From Pseudomonas frederiksbergensis (lineage in GTDB: Bacteria > Pseudomonadota > Gammaproteobacteria > Pseudomonadales > Pseudomonadaceae), in the NCBI RefSeq assembly GCF_003732665.1, contig NZ_MOBP01000006.1, forward strand, positions 1 to 64,000: a stretch of 64,000 bases of DNA, written 5' to 3'. The notes below the pieces were generated by a model. The model worked only from the letters and a program-made list of their open reading frames with translations. It did no database searches and was not told where the DNA came from. A program made the position numbers and the translations under genes. Position 1 is the stretch's first letter. Each line of letters opens with the position of its first letter. Below are positions 19,091 through 27,855 of this stretch, piece after piece.

Positions 19091-20002
19091 GTGAAAGCCA
19101 GATCCGATGAATTGCAGATTTTCGTCTGCGTGATTGAATGCGGGTCGATTTCGGCTGCGGCCGAGCAGGTCGGGCAAACGCCTTCGGCAGTCAGCCGCAC
19201 GTTGTCGCGCCTGGAAGCCAAGCTCGATACCACGCTGATCAACCGCACCACCCGGCGCATGGACCTGACCGAGGAGGGCAAGTATTTCTTCGAGCACGCC
19301 AAGCTGATCCTCGATCAGATGGAGGAGCTCGAAGAACGCCTCAATTCCCGCCAGCAAACTCCGTCCGGACGCCTGCGGATAAACGCCGCGTCGCCCTTCA
19401 TGCTGCACGCCATCGTGCCGTACATCGATGAGTTCCGCCGTCTCTACCCGGACATTCAGCTCGAACTCAACAGCAACGACCTGATCATTGACCTGCTGGA
19501 ACAAAGCACCGACATCGCCATCCGCATCGGCACCCTCGCGGACTCGACTTTGCACGCCCGTTCCCTGGGGTGCAGCCCGCTGCATATCGTCGCCAGCCCG
19601 GCGTATCTGGAGCAGCACGGCACACCCGTCGCCGTCGCCGACCTCAACGATCACACGCTGATCGGCTTCACCCAGAACGAAGGCCTCAATCAATGGCCGC
19701 TGCGTCATGTGCACGGCGATCGCTGGCCGATCAATGCCGCGATCAACGCCTCCAGCGGCGAGACCGTGCGCCACCTGGCGCTGGAAGGCCAGGGCATCGC
19801 GTGCCTGTCGGACTTCATGACCCATGCGGACATCCGCGCCGGGCGCCTGAAGGAGGTGCTGTCGGAATTCAACAGCGGCTACCGCCAACCGATCAACGCG
19901 GTGTACTACCGCAACTCGCAACTGGCCCTGCGCATCCAGTGCTTTCTGGACTTTATCCAGGGCAAATTGGCGGTATACGCAAATTCGGATTTCCAAGGCT
20001 GA
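19091..20002 (+). CDS. LysR-family transcriptional regulator
   Basis: A 303-aa LysR regulator starting with GTG, with AAGGGA 6 nt upstream. The HTH is in SDELQIFVCVIECGSISAAA...TPSAVSRTLSRLEAKL, followed by RTTRRMDLTEEG and a sensor domain. It resembles the DsdC/AaeR-like group that often controls a neighbouring oxidoreductase. It could regulate mdaB upstream or the SDR gene downstream, which lies on the same strand about 100 nt on. Confidence 0.88.
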   Translation: MKARSDELQIFVCVIECGSISAAAEQVGQTPSAVSRTLSRLEAKLDTTLINRTTRRMDLTEEGKYFFEHAKLILDQMEELEERLNSRQQTPSGRLRINAASPFMLHAIVPYIDEFRRLYPDIQLELNSNDLIIDLLEQSTDIAIRIGTLADSTLHARSLGCSPLHIVASPAYLEQHGTPVAVADLNDHTLIGFTQNEGLNQWPLRHVHGDRWPINAAINASSGETVRHLALEGQGIACLSDFMTHADIRAGRLKEVLSEFNSGYRQPINAVYYRNSQLALRIQCFLDFIQGKLAVYANSDFQG

Positions 20003-20105
20003 TTCGTGATCCCTGCGCAAGAGTGAATTGGGCCACCGGGGATTTTTCCACAGGGTTCGGTCGTTGATACTCGTTGCATCACTTATTAACGCAGGGAGTT
20101 TCTCC

Positions 20106-20999
20106 ATGAACGTATTCGTTACCGGCGCCGCCGGTTTTATCGGCGGCTCCATCGCCACGGGCCTGGTCCAGGCCGGGCATCAAGTCACCGGCCTGGTGCG
20201 CAGCGCCGAACAAGCCAATGAACTGACCGCACTGGGCATCACCCCGGTGATTGGCACTCTGGACGACAGCGCCTTGCTGGCGGAACAGGCCCGCGCCGCC
20301 GACGCTGTGATCAACGCCGCCAGCAGCGACCATCGCGCCGCCGTAGAAGCCTTGCTCGATGCGCTACGCGGTTCCAACAAAGTGTTCCTGCACACCAGTG
20401 GTTCGAGCATCGTCGGCGATGCGTCGGGCGGTAAGTCCAGCGACGTCATCTACTACGAAGACAACCTGCCGGCACCCACCGTCGACAAGGCCGCCCGCGT
20501 GGCCATCGACAACCTGATCCTCGCGGCGGCGAAGGACGGGGTGAACTCAGCGGTCATCTGTAACACCCTGATCTACGGTCACAGCCTGGGCGTCAAGCGC
20601 GACAGCGTGCAGTTGCCGCGCCTGCTGAAACAGGCACGCAAAAGCGGTGTGGTGCGCCACGTCGGCACCGGCCAGAACATCTGGTCCAATGTGCACATCG
20701 AAGACGTCGTAGCGCTGTACCTGCTGGCGCTGACCAAAAATGTCCCGGGCACGTTCTACTTTGTCGAAAGCGGTGAGTCCGCGTTCATCGACATGACCAC
20801 CGCCATGGCCAAGGCCTTGAACCTCGGCGAGCCGCAAGACTGGCCGCTGAAAGACGCCGAAGCCGAGTGGGGTTACGAGATGGCCAACTATGGCCTGGGC
20901 TCCAACAGTCGGGTGCGCGGCAAACATGCCCGGGAACTGCTGGGCTGGGCGCCGAAGCGCACTTCGGTGACTGAGTGGATCCTCCACGAAATGGTCTGA
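20106..20999 (+). CDS. Extended SDR / NAD-dependent epimerase-dehydratase protein
   Basis: A 297-aa Rossmann protein starting MNVFVTGAAGFIGGSIATGL, with the glycine-rich TGxxGFIG NAD(P)-binding loop at residues 7-13. FLHTSGSSIVGD carries the expected serine. I do not see the classical YxxxK pair clearly (only VDKAARVAID), so it may belong to the atypical group that binds nucleotide for other redox work. The ATG at 20106 follows AGGGAG; an in-frame ATG at 20028 would add an unlikely leader. A strong terminator follows. Confidence 0.82.
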   Translation: MNVFVTGAAGFIGGSIATGLVQAGHQVTGLVRSAEQANELTALGITPVIGTLDDSALLAEQARAADAVINAASSDHRAAVEALLDALRGSNKVFLHTSGSSIVGDASGGKSSDVIYYEDNLPAPTVDKAARVAIDNLILAAAKDGVNSAVICNTLIYGHSLGVKRDSVQLPRLLKQARKSGVVRHVGTGQNIWSNVHIEDVVALYLLALTKNVPGTFYFVESGESAFIDMTTAMAKALNLGEPQDWPLKDAEAEWGYEMANYGLGSNSRVRGKHARELLGWAPKRTSVTEWILHEMV

Positions 21000-21038
21000 G
21001 GTCGACGCCCGCTGATTCTGTAGCAAGTTTCAGCACAT

Positions 21039-21080
21039 AACCCGCCGATGAGCAATATGCTCGTCGGCGGGTTTTTTTTT
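21039..21080 (+). terminator. Terminator of the SDR gene
   Basis: AACCCGCCGA...GAGCA pairs with ...CTCGTCGGCGGGTT around ATAT and is followed by nine T. Confidence 0.9.
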
Positions 21081-21537
21081 GCCCGATAAATTAATATTTA
21101 TTATTGCGTGCAAGTCCCCATAAACAGGGGAGGTTAAAGCGGTATTTAATTTTTACTTAAAGGAATATTTAATTTTTAGCTGAAGCTGTATGAGGCTGTT
21201 CGGAAATTTCCTACTAGTCTTGCACACGGACAAACATGGCCAGCCCTGATGGCAATCATGAAGTATCCGTCATCCACTTGTTGCCCAGGCATTAGGCCGG
21301 GGAAACAGGCAAATGCGCGTGGACTTTTTTTGCAAAAGGAATTTGCGATGGCACTACACATTCTTGATGTCTTCTCGTAAAGGCATATCCCGGGCGAATC
21401 AATTGACTTCGCCTCTTCAATCTTTATGACGTTCGGCCATTGATGCCTGAAATCCGTTCATAAACCCAGGCTAGAGCACTGCACTCGGCGAGTGCGGGCA
21501 CAGTCATCACTGAAATTGGCAAGAACAAGGAGTCGTT
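21081..21537. other. AT-rich gene-free stretch upstream of the carbamoyltransferase gene
   Basis: About 457 nt with no supported gene. It is visibly richer in A and T than its surroundings (TTAATATTTATTATT near 21090). The only reading frame, a 61-codon one on the minus strand, has no recognisable features. It probably holds the promoter of the downstream cluster, and its composition suggests that the cluster was acquired. Confidence 0.6.
21403..21430 (+). promoter_or_regulatory. Possible sigma-70 promoter of the carbamoyltransferase cluster
   Basis: TTGACT at 21403-21408 and TATGAC at 21425-21430 are 16 nt apart, about 107 nt upstream of the start codon. The -10 match is poor, so this is only a candidate. 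Confidence 0.3.
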
Positions 21538-23259
21538 ATGATCATTTTAGGCATTACTAACAATGATTTGTCGGGTGCCTGCCTGGTACGTGAAGGGCAG
21601 ATTCTTTCGGCAGTCAGTGAAGAGCGTTTTACCCGCATCAAGGATCATAAGATCTGGCCCGCCAAGTCGATTGAATTTGTATTGAGTCAGGCGGGTGTGT
21701 CCCTGGAAGATGTCGATTATGTGGCGTATGGATGGAACGCCGGTTTCAGTGCCGATAAACACTTGGAGTTGTACTTCGATCGTATTGTTGAAGAAGTGCG
21801 GAGTAATCCCCAAGGCCTCACACAGTTTCGCCAACGTGTAACTGATGAAGTAACAAACGATAAAGAGAAACGCGCCGAGTTTGATGAATATATTGCCGCT
21901 AATGGTTTGACCGGCAAGGCGTATTACATTGATCACCATGAGTGCCATGCGTTAGGTGCCTATGTCTGTTCACCCTTCGACGAAGCGCTGACGCTCACCT
22001 GCGATGGTCGCGGCGATTTCCAGTCCCTGACCGTGACCTGGTACAGCCCCAGCGAAACCACGGTGTTGCAGCGCGAAACCAGCGTCGACAGCCTCGGTTA
22101 TTTCTACGGCCGGATTACCCATTTATTGGGTTACAAACCCAATCGCCATGAAGGCAAAGTCACCGGCCTCGCCGCGTTTGGCGATCCGCAAAAACTGCTG
22201 GGGGTGATGCAGCAGATGATCCGTTTCGAAGACGGGCGCATCAAGGCCTGCTGTGGCGATCTGTTCCTGCCCTCTTACAACCATTACAGCGAACCGCTGG
22301 AAACCCTGTTCGCCGGGGAAACCCCCGAGGACATCGCCGCCGCCGTGCAACGCCACACCGAAGACCTGCTGGTGGCCACGGTCAGCCATCACCTGGCAAA
22401 ACGGGGCAGCGCCAACCTGTGCCTGGCCGGTGGTGTGTTCGGCAACGTGAAACTCAATCAGCGCCTGCGGGAAATTCCCGGGGTGAAAAACGTCTACGTG
22501 CTGCCGTGCATGGGCGATGGTGGCCTGGCGTTGGCAGCGGCGGTCGGGGCGGCGTATCTGCAGAAGGGCACCCGCTTCAAGAACCCGGCGATGACCCTTG
22601 GGCCGCAATCGCGCAGCGTGTCGCAGAACATCAACCTGATCAATCGCGACTACCCTGAACTCGGCTACCACACCCCGTCGAACATCATTGAAGTCCTCAC
22701 CGAGGCATTGCTGGAGAACCAGGTGCTGGGCATGTTCAAGGGCAAAATGGAGTTCGGCCCGCGTTCGCTGTGCAACCGCAGCATCGTCTATCACGCCCTG
22801 GATGCCGAGGTGAATGACTGGCTGAACAAGCGCATGCACCGCACCGAGTTCATGCCTTTCGGCCCGGTCACGGCCATCGAGCAGGCGGCGGCGTGCTACG
22901 TCGGCTGGGATGAGGATCAGGTCGCGGCGGACACCATGACCATGACCTACGATTGTCACCCGCAATTCCGCGAGGCCAGTCCGGCGGTGGTGCACATCGA
23001 CGGCACTGCCCGGCCACAGGTGATCCGCCCCGAGGGCGACCCGTTCATGCATCGCCTGTTGAACGCCTGGCATGAAAAGACCGGCCAGGCGGCGTTGATC
23101 AACACTTCGTTCAACCGCCATGAAGAACCGATCGTGTGTTCGTCCCAGGACGCACTGGATGCGTTGAAGGAAGGCATGGTCGATCTGGTGGTGATGAGCG
23201 AGTCGCTGATCGTCTGGCGCAAAGGCAAGAACAGCTTCACCCAGCAACGCTACGAGTAA
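21538..23259 (+). CDS. NodU/CmcH-family O-carbamoyltransferase
   Basis: A 573-aa enzyme of the TobZ/CmcH/NodU family, which transfers a carbamoyl group from carbamoyl phosphate, via carbamoyl-adenylate, to a hydroxyl of a sugar or natural product. The N-terminal Kae1-like half has ITNNDLSGACLVREG, SEERFTRIKDHK, the metal-binding IDHHECHALGAYVCS, and DGRGD. The C-terminal half has FGPRSLCNRSIVYHAL and LINTSFNRHEEPIV. AAGGAG lies 6 nt upstream of the ATG. It heads a same-strand cluster with a carrier, a HAD phosphatase, a DUF218 protein and a D-aminoacylase. The acceptor substrate is unknown. Confidence 0.9.
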   Translation: MIILGITNNDLSGACLVREGQILSAVSEERFTRIKDHKIWPAKSIEFVLSQAGVSLEDVDYVAYGWNAGFSADKHLELYFDRIVEEVRSNPQGLTQFRQRVTDEVTNDKEKRAEFDEYIAANGLTGKAYYIDHHECHALGAYVCSPFDEALTLTCDGRGDFQSLTVTWYSPSETTVLQRETSVDSLGYFYGRITHLLGYKPNRHEGKVTGLAAFGDPQKLLGVMQQMIRFEDGRIKACCGDLFLPSYNHYSEPLETLFAGETPEDIAAAVQRHTEDLLVATVSHHLAKRGSANLCLAGGVFGNVKLNQRLREIPGVKNVYVLPCMGDGGLALAAAVGAAYLQKGTRFKNPAMTLGPQSRSVSQNINLINRDYPELGYHTPSNIIEVLTEALLENQVLGMFKGKMEFGPRSLCNRSIVYHALDAEVNDWLNKRMHRTEFMPFGPVTAIEQAAACYVGWDEDQVAADTMTMTYDCHPQFREASPAVVHIDGTARPQVIRPEGDPFMHRLLNAWHEKTGQAALINTSFNRHEEPIVCSSQDALDALKEGMVDLVVMSESLIVWRKGKNSFTQQRYE

Positions 23260-23274
23260 GGGATGGGTGGTTTT

Positions 23275-23302
23275 CAGGGCTCCTTGGGAGCCCTGTTTTT
23301 TG
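23275..23302 (+). terminator. Terminator or attenuator between carbamoyltransferase and MFS genes
   Basis: CAGGGCTCC and GGAGCCCTG form a 9-bp stem with a 3-nt loop, followed by TTTTTT. Its position inside the cluster suggests that the first gene is expressed more strongly than the rest. Confidence 0.85.
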
Positions 23303-23326
23303 GCGCATAGGGTGTATGGTTAACGA

Positions 23327-24502
23327 ATGTATTTGATCTTTTTCGGGTTCTTTGCGGCAGAAGGAATCATCTACCCGTTCTGGCCGACGTGGCTGGATTC
23401 CCTGGGGTTCAGCGCCAGCCAGATAGGCCTGCTGATTGCGGCGGCTTACTGGCCCCAGGTGTTTACCGGGGTGTTTATCACCTACGTGGCTGACTGGCGC
23501 GTGGACCAATTGCGTCTCGCGGCTTTTCTCGGTTTCTCGGCGGCGTTCTGTACGTTGCTGTTCTATTTCATGCCGGCGCACTTGTGGATCTTTGTGTGCC
23601 TGAGCGTGCTGTTTGGCGGGCTGTGGATGGTGGTCTTGCCCTTGTCCGAGTCCTATTTGCTCAAGCGGGACAAACAGGCGTTGCAGAACTATGGCTGGGT
23701 GCGGGCGGTAGGTTCTTCGGCGTTTATCCTGACCTCGACCCTCGGCGGTTTGTTGTTTGCGCAGTACAGCCAGTCCTGGGTGCCGATCGTGATTGCGGCG
23801 AGCATGTTGTTCACCGCCCTGGCGTGTTTGCGCTTGAAGCGCCAAGTGTCCAAGGCCCATCTGGCCCCTATAAACCGCGTGATTAAACGACCGGACTGGA
23901 AAGCCCTGTTGGCGCAAAAAAGTCTGTTGATCGCGATTGCGGCGGCCAGTTTTATTCAACTAAGCCACACGTTGTACTTTTCCACGTCATCGATTGGCTG
24001 GGGCGTGAAGGGCTACTCTTCGGCGGCCATCGGCGCGTTCTGGGCGGTGGCGGTGATGGCGGAAATCACCTATTTCGCGCTCTCGAATAAAGTCCTGTCG
24101 TTGTGTGCGCCCTTATCCATCGTGATGTTTTCCAGTGTCTGCGCGGCGTTGCGCTGGGCATTTTTTTCCGACAGTGATGCGATGTCAGTGATCCTGTTGG
24201 GCCAGTGTTTACACGCCCTGAGCTTTGCCGCGTACCACTCGGCGATCATGCGATTCATCCGCGACCATGCGCCGCAAGACATTCAGGTCTTTACTCAGGG
24301 CGTCTATTACTCCCTGGCGGTTGCGCTGCCCATGGGCCTGGCGACGCCGTTTGCCGGGTATTTGTATGAAACGCAACCACAGTGGTCCTACTACGTGATG
24401 GCGCTGTTTGCCTTGATCGGCACAGTGCTGGCGTTTATTGCTCATCAGAAGATGCGAAGTTCAACTCATGACACAACAAACGTTTACAGCCGTCTGCTTT
24501 GA
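23327..24502 (+). CDS. MFS transporter, HcaT-like (MFS_1_like)
   Basis: A 391-aa major facilitator with about 12 hydrophobic segments. It starts MYLIFFGFFAAEGIIYPFWPTWLDSLGFS, typical of the HcaT/LacY-like group that moves aromatic acids, sugars or nucleosides with protons. Its place between a carbamoyltransferase and downstream catabolic-type hydrolases suggests import or export of the cluster's product or precursor. The downstream HAD gene begins inside this one, a 35-nt overlap in another frame, so the two are probably translationally coupled. Confidence 0.85.
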   Translation: MYLIFFGFFAAEGIIYPFWPTWLDSLGFSASQIGLLIAAAYWPQVFTGVFITYVADWRVDQLRLAAFLGFSAAFCTLLFYFMPAHLWIFVCLSVLFGGLWMVVLPLSESYLLKRDKQALQNYGWVRAVGSSAFILTSTLGGLLFAQYSQSWVPIVIAASMLFTALACLRLKRQVSKAHLAPINRVIKRPDWKALLAQKSLLIAIAAASFIQLSHTLYFSTSSIGWGVKGYSSAAIGAFWAVAVMAEITYFALSNKVLSLCAPLSIVMFSSVCAALRWAFFSDSDAMSVILLGQCLHALSFAAYHSAIMRFIRDHAPQDIQVFTQGVYYSLAVALPMGLATPFAGYLYETQPQWSYYVMALFALIGTVLAFIAHQKMRSSTHDTTNVYSRLL

Positions 24503-25178
24503 TATGGATGGCGTGCTTATCCAGTCTCGCGAAGTCATTGAATTTGCCTGGACCAGCGTTGCCCGGCGCTACGGCGTGGCCGTCGATCAGGCATTTATTA
24601 CCGAGCATATTCACGGCCGTCCGGGCGGCCATACCTTGAATGCGTTGTTCGGTCAGTTTGACGAGGAACAGCGCCAGGCGATCAAGCAGCAAGTCGATGC
24701 CGCCGAGCAGGTTTCGTCCTGTGAACTGGTGCCGGGTGTCGCTACGTTTATCGCCCAATTGAAAGACTGCGCCGTGCCCATGGCCCTGGTCACCAGCAGT
24801 TGGCGCGAGCGCGTGCGGCACGTTTTGCAACAACACAATCTGACCTCGGTGTTCGACAGCATCATCTGCCGCGACGACGTGCGCAGCGGCAAACCGGCGC
24901 CCGACGCTTATCGCTTGGCGGCGGCGCACCTGGAGCGCCAGAGCGACGAATGCCTGGTGTTCGAAGACTCGGTCAGCGGCGTGCAGTCGGCGATCAGCAG
25001 CGGCGCGCTGTGCGTTGGCATCGGTGATGACCAGACGTTGACCGATCACGGCGCGACGCGGCTGTATGCGGACTTCACCGCGCTGCCGGTGTCGATGACG
25101 GATTTGGGGCCACACATGTTGGGGGACGGCGGGCTGTTCATCAGTGGGCGCGTTGCCCAGAGGTTCGCCCGCTCATGA
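24468..25178 (+). CDS. HAD-superfamily phosphatase, beta-phosphoglucomutase-like
   Basis: A 236-aa HAD hydrolase with all four motifs: I CFDMDGVLIQS (nucleophile D in DxDG), II LVTSSWRERV, III KPAPDAYRLAA, IV VFEDSVSGVQSA. The helical cap between residues 20 and 90 (HIHGRPGGHTLNALF) resembles beta-phosphoglucomutase and sugar phosphatases. ATG 24468 (MTQQTFTAVCFDMDG) is preferred to an upstream ATG at 24438 for family length. It overlaps the MFS gene by 35 nt and the next gene by 4 nt, so it is part of one operon. The substrate is unknown but is probably a sugar or polyol phosphate. Confidence 0.85.
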   Translation: MTQQTFTAVCFDMDGVLIQSREVIEFAWTSVARRYGVAVDQAFITEHIHGRPGGHTLNALFGQFDEEQRQAIKQQVDAAEQVSSCELVPGVATFIAQLKDCAVPMALVTSSWRERVRHVLQQHNLTSVFDSIICRDDVRSGKPAPDAYRLAAAHLERQSDECLVFEDSVSGVQSAISSGALCVGIGDDQTLTDHGATRLYADFTALPVSMTDLGPHMLGDGGLFISGRVAQRFARS

Positions 25179-25813
25179 CGCCGACACTGCAACACGCTAG
25201 CGTCCTGTGGGATTTTCTCGGTGCCGGGCGCCAACACCAGGCTTGCGAACTGATTGTCGTCTGCGGCTCCTACGATTTGCGGGTGTGTGACTACGCCTGT
25301 GAACTGCTGAAACAAGGCGTCGCCCCGCACCTGCTATTTACCGGCAATACCGGCAACTGGACGAAACATTTGTGGGAACAAACCGAAGCCGATATTTTCG
25401 CCCAGCGAGCCCTCGCGCTGGGGGTGAGGGCGGATCAATTCACCCTTGAATCCCGCGCCACCAACTTCGCCGAGAACATCGCGTTTGCCAGGGACTTGTT
25501 CCCGCAAGTGCGCCGGGCGACGTTCCTGACCAAGCCGAACTCGATCCGCCGCGTGGCCCTGACCTTGCCCATCCAGTGGCCGGGGCTTGAGGCTTTTGTG
25601 GATGCGCCGTCATTCACTTTTCCCGACGGGGTGAGCAACCTGATCGGGGTGCTGGGGTTGATCGACGAGATGGTCGGCGATATTCACCGCATCATGGTTT
25701 ACCCTTCGCTGGGCTTCCAGGCCGAGCAGGTGATTCCCGACCAGGTTCAGCAAGCCTGGCGTTACCTGGTGGAGCAAGGGTTCGATCACCATTTGATCAA
25801 GGGCAGGAGCTGA
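25175..25813 (+). CDS. YdcF/DUF218-family protein
   Basis: A 212-aa cytoplasmic DUF218 protein without a membrane segment. Typical strands are ELIVVCGSYDLRVCDYACELLKQGVAPHLLFTGN, then the conserved ESRATNFAENIAFAR and TFLTKPNSIRRV. E. coli YdcF binds S-adenosylmethionine and related proteins act in envelope biology, but no reaction is established for this group. It starts on the HAD stop (ATGA overlap), and the D-aminoacylase starts 15 nt after it, so it works in the same pathway. Confidence 0.82.
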   Translation: MTPTLQHASVLWDFLGAGRQHQACELIVVCGSYDLRVCDYACELLKQGVAPHLLFTGNTGNWTKHLWEQTEADIFAQRALALGVRADQFTLESRATNFAENIAFARDLFPQVRRATFLTKPNSIRRVALTLPIQWPGLEAFVDAPSFTFPDGVSNLIGVLGLIDEMVGDIHRIMVYPSLGFQAEQVIPDQVQQAWRYLVEQGFDHHLIKGRS

Positions 25814-25828
25814 GGCCCGGAGACTGAC

Positions 25829-27286
25829 ATGCTGTACGACACGCTGATTCGTAATGCCCTGGTCATCGACGGCAGCAACCGCCCCGGTTATCCCGCCGAC
25901 GTGGCGCTCCTGAACGGGCGCATCGAGCGCATCGGCGACCTGCACGACGCCCGCGCCACTGAAGAAATCGACGCCGCCGGCCGGGTACTGGCACCGGGTT
26001 TCATTGACGTGCACACCCACGACGACACGGTGGTGATCCGCCAGCCGCAGATGCTGCCCAAGCTCAGCCAGGGGGTGACCACGGTCATCGTCGGCAACTG
26101 CGGGATCAGTGCGTCGCCGGTCAGTTTGCGTGGCGATCCGCCGGACCCGATGAACCTGCTCGGCACGCGCGCGGCGTTTGTTTATCCGACGTTTCGCGAT
26201 TACCGCGCCGCCGTCGAAGCGGCCAACACCACGCTGAACGTGGCGGCGCTGGTCGGCCACACCGCGCTGCGCAGCAATCACCTCGACGACCTGTTTCGCA
26301 CCGCCAGCGCCGATGAAATCGCCGGGATGCGCGAGCAACTGCGCGCAAGCCTGGAGGCGGGCGCGCTGGGGTTATCCACCGGCCTGGCCTATGCCAGTGC
26401 GTTCTCGGCGTCCACCGATGAAGTCATGCAATTGACCGAAGAGCTGAGCGCGTTCGGCGCGGTCTACACCACCCATTTGCGCAGCGAATTCGAACCGGTG
26501 CTGGAGGCCATGGACGAGGCGTTCCAGATCGGCCGACATGCCAAAGCCCCGGTGATCGTGTCCCACCTCAAATGTGCCGGCGTCGGTAACTGGGGCCGCA
26601 GTCCGCAGTTGTTGGCGTCCCTTGAGCACGCGGCGCAAACCCATCCCGTGGGCTGCGATTGTTATCCCTACGCGGCGAGTTCTTCGACCCTGGACCTCAA
26701 GCAAGTCACCGATGCCCATCGCATCACCATCACCTGGTCCACGCCGCACCCTGAAGTGAGTGGCCGCGATCTGCTCGAGATCGCCGCCGAGTGGGGCATG
26801 CCCCTGCTCGACGCCGCCCGGCGCCTGCAACCGGCGGGGGCGGTGTATTACGGGATGGACGAGGCGGATGTGCGGCGCATCCTTGCGCATCCGTTGTCCA
26901 TGGTTGGCTCCGACGGTTTGCCGGAAGACCCGTTTCCCCATCCACGCTTGTGGGGCGCGTTCCCACGGGTGCTCGGGCATTTCAGCCGTGACGTCGGACT
27001 CTTCCCGCTGCACACCGCCGTACACAAGATGACCGGGTTGTCGGCGGCGCGCTTTGGCTTGAAGGCACGCGGCGAAATTCGCGAAGGGCATTGGGCGGAT
27101 CTGGTTCTGTTTGATCCGCTGACCGTTCGCGACGTGGCGGACTTCCATGATCCGCAGCGAGCGGCGGAAGGGATTGACGGGGTTTGGATCAACGGTGTAC
27201 TGAGCTATGCCGATGGCCAGGCGAACGGGTGCCGGGAAGGGCGGTTTCTGGCGCGGGAAGGAAATTTGCGCGACGGCTTCCGGTGA
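25829..27286 (+). CDS. N-acyl-D-amino-acid deacylase (D-aminoacylase)
   Basis: A 485-aa metal-dependent amidohydrolase. The metal-binding HTHDD is at residues 62-66 after LAPGFIDV, and GVTTVIVGNCGISASPV is the family signature. Later histidines are in THLRSEFEPVLEAMDEAF and VIVSHLKCAG, and MVGSDGLPEDPFPHPRLWGAFPRVLG holds the metal-ligand aspartate. The family releases D-amino acids from N-acyl-D-amino acids and can also process related dihydropyrimidine-like amides. As the last gene of the carbamoyltransferase cluster it may remove an acyl or carbamoyl group from the product. Confidence 0.87.
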   Translation: MLYDTLIRNALVIDGSNRPGYPADVALLNGRIERIGDLHDARATEEIDAAGRVLAPGFIDVHTHDDTVVIRQPQMLPKLSQGVTTVIVGNCGISASPVSLRGDPPDPMNLLGTRAAFVYPTFRDYRAAVEAANTTLNVAALVGHTALRSNHLDDLFRTASADEIAGMREQLRASLEAGALGLSTGLAYASAFSASTDEVMQLTEELSAFGAVYTTHLRSEFEPVLEAMDEAFQIGRHAKAPVIVSHLKCAGVGNWGRSPQLLASLEHAAQTHPVGCDCYPYAASSSTLDLKQVTDAHRITITWSTPHPEVSGRDLLEIAAEWGMPLLDAARRLQPAGAVYYGMDEADVRRILAHPLSMVGSDGLPEDPFPHPRLWGAFPRVLGHFSRDVGLFPLHTAVHKMTGLSAARFGLKARGEIREGHWADLVLFDPLTVRDVADFHDPQRAAEGIDGVWINGVLSYADGQANGCREGRFLAREGNLRDGFR

Positions 27287-27403
27287 CCATTTCGAGTGCT
27301 GCGTCACAGTGATGGCACTGTGAGATTAAAGAAAGCCATCGCCAAGCCGAAGTGCTGACATCCAGCCCAGCTAAACTGGGCCTTTTAAGTCAGGGAGCAA
27401 CCC

Positions 27404-27772
27404 ATGAGCTTCGGCAAAACCACCCCGATCCTGCGGATTTTCGATGAAGCCAAGGCAGTGGCGTTCTACGTCGACTTCCTGGGCTTCAAAATCGATTGGC
27501 AGCATCGCTTCGAAGCCAACTTCCCGCTGTACCTGCAAGTCTCCCGGGGCGAATGCGTGCTGCACCTGTCCGAACACCACGGCGACGCCACCCCGGGCTC
27601 GGCCCTGCGCATCGAAACCGACGAACTCGAAGCCTTCCAGCAACAACTGACCGCCAAGGACTACACCTACGCCAAACCCCAGATCCAGGCTATGCCATGG
27701 GGCAGCCAGGACATGACCGTAACCGACCCGTTCGGGAATCGGTTGGTGTTTACCAATGCGATTAGTGTTTAA
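27404..27772 (+). CDS. VOC-superfamily (glyoxalase/bleomycin-resistance-like) protein
   Basis: A 122-aa single VOC module: TPILRIFDEAKAVAFYVDFLGF, LYLQVSRGECVLHLSEHH and MTVTDPFGNRLVFTN. These small proteins bind drugs or fosfomycin-like substrates or act as lyases; bleomycin-binding relatives of about 120 aa look most alike. AGGGAG lies upstream of the ATG. It is a single gene, about 120 nt after the D-aminoacylase. Confidence 0.85.
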   Translation: MSFGKTTPILRIFDEAKAVAFYVDFLGFKIDWQHRFEANFPLYLQVSRGECVLHLSEHHGDATPGSALRIETDELEAFQQQLTAKDYTYAKPQIQAMPWGSQDMTVTDPFGNRLVFTNAISV

Positions 27773-27822
27773 AAACCGCTTGGCAGCTCGGAAGATTTTT
27801 GTGGTGAAAGATGTGCTAGCCT

Positions 27823-27844
27823 CAATCAATGATTTCATTGATTG
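27823..27844 (+). promoter_or_regulatory. Operator palindrome of the fitAB toxin-antitoxin pair
   Basis: CAATCAATGA and TCATTGATTG form a perfect 10-bp inverted repeat with a TT spacer, ending just before the AGGAG ribosome site (27846-27850) of the antitoxin gene. Ribbon-helix-helix antitoxins such as FitA bind such palindromes to repress their own operon. Confidence 0.6.
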
Positions 27845-27855
27845 CAGGAGGCATC

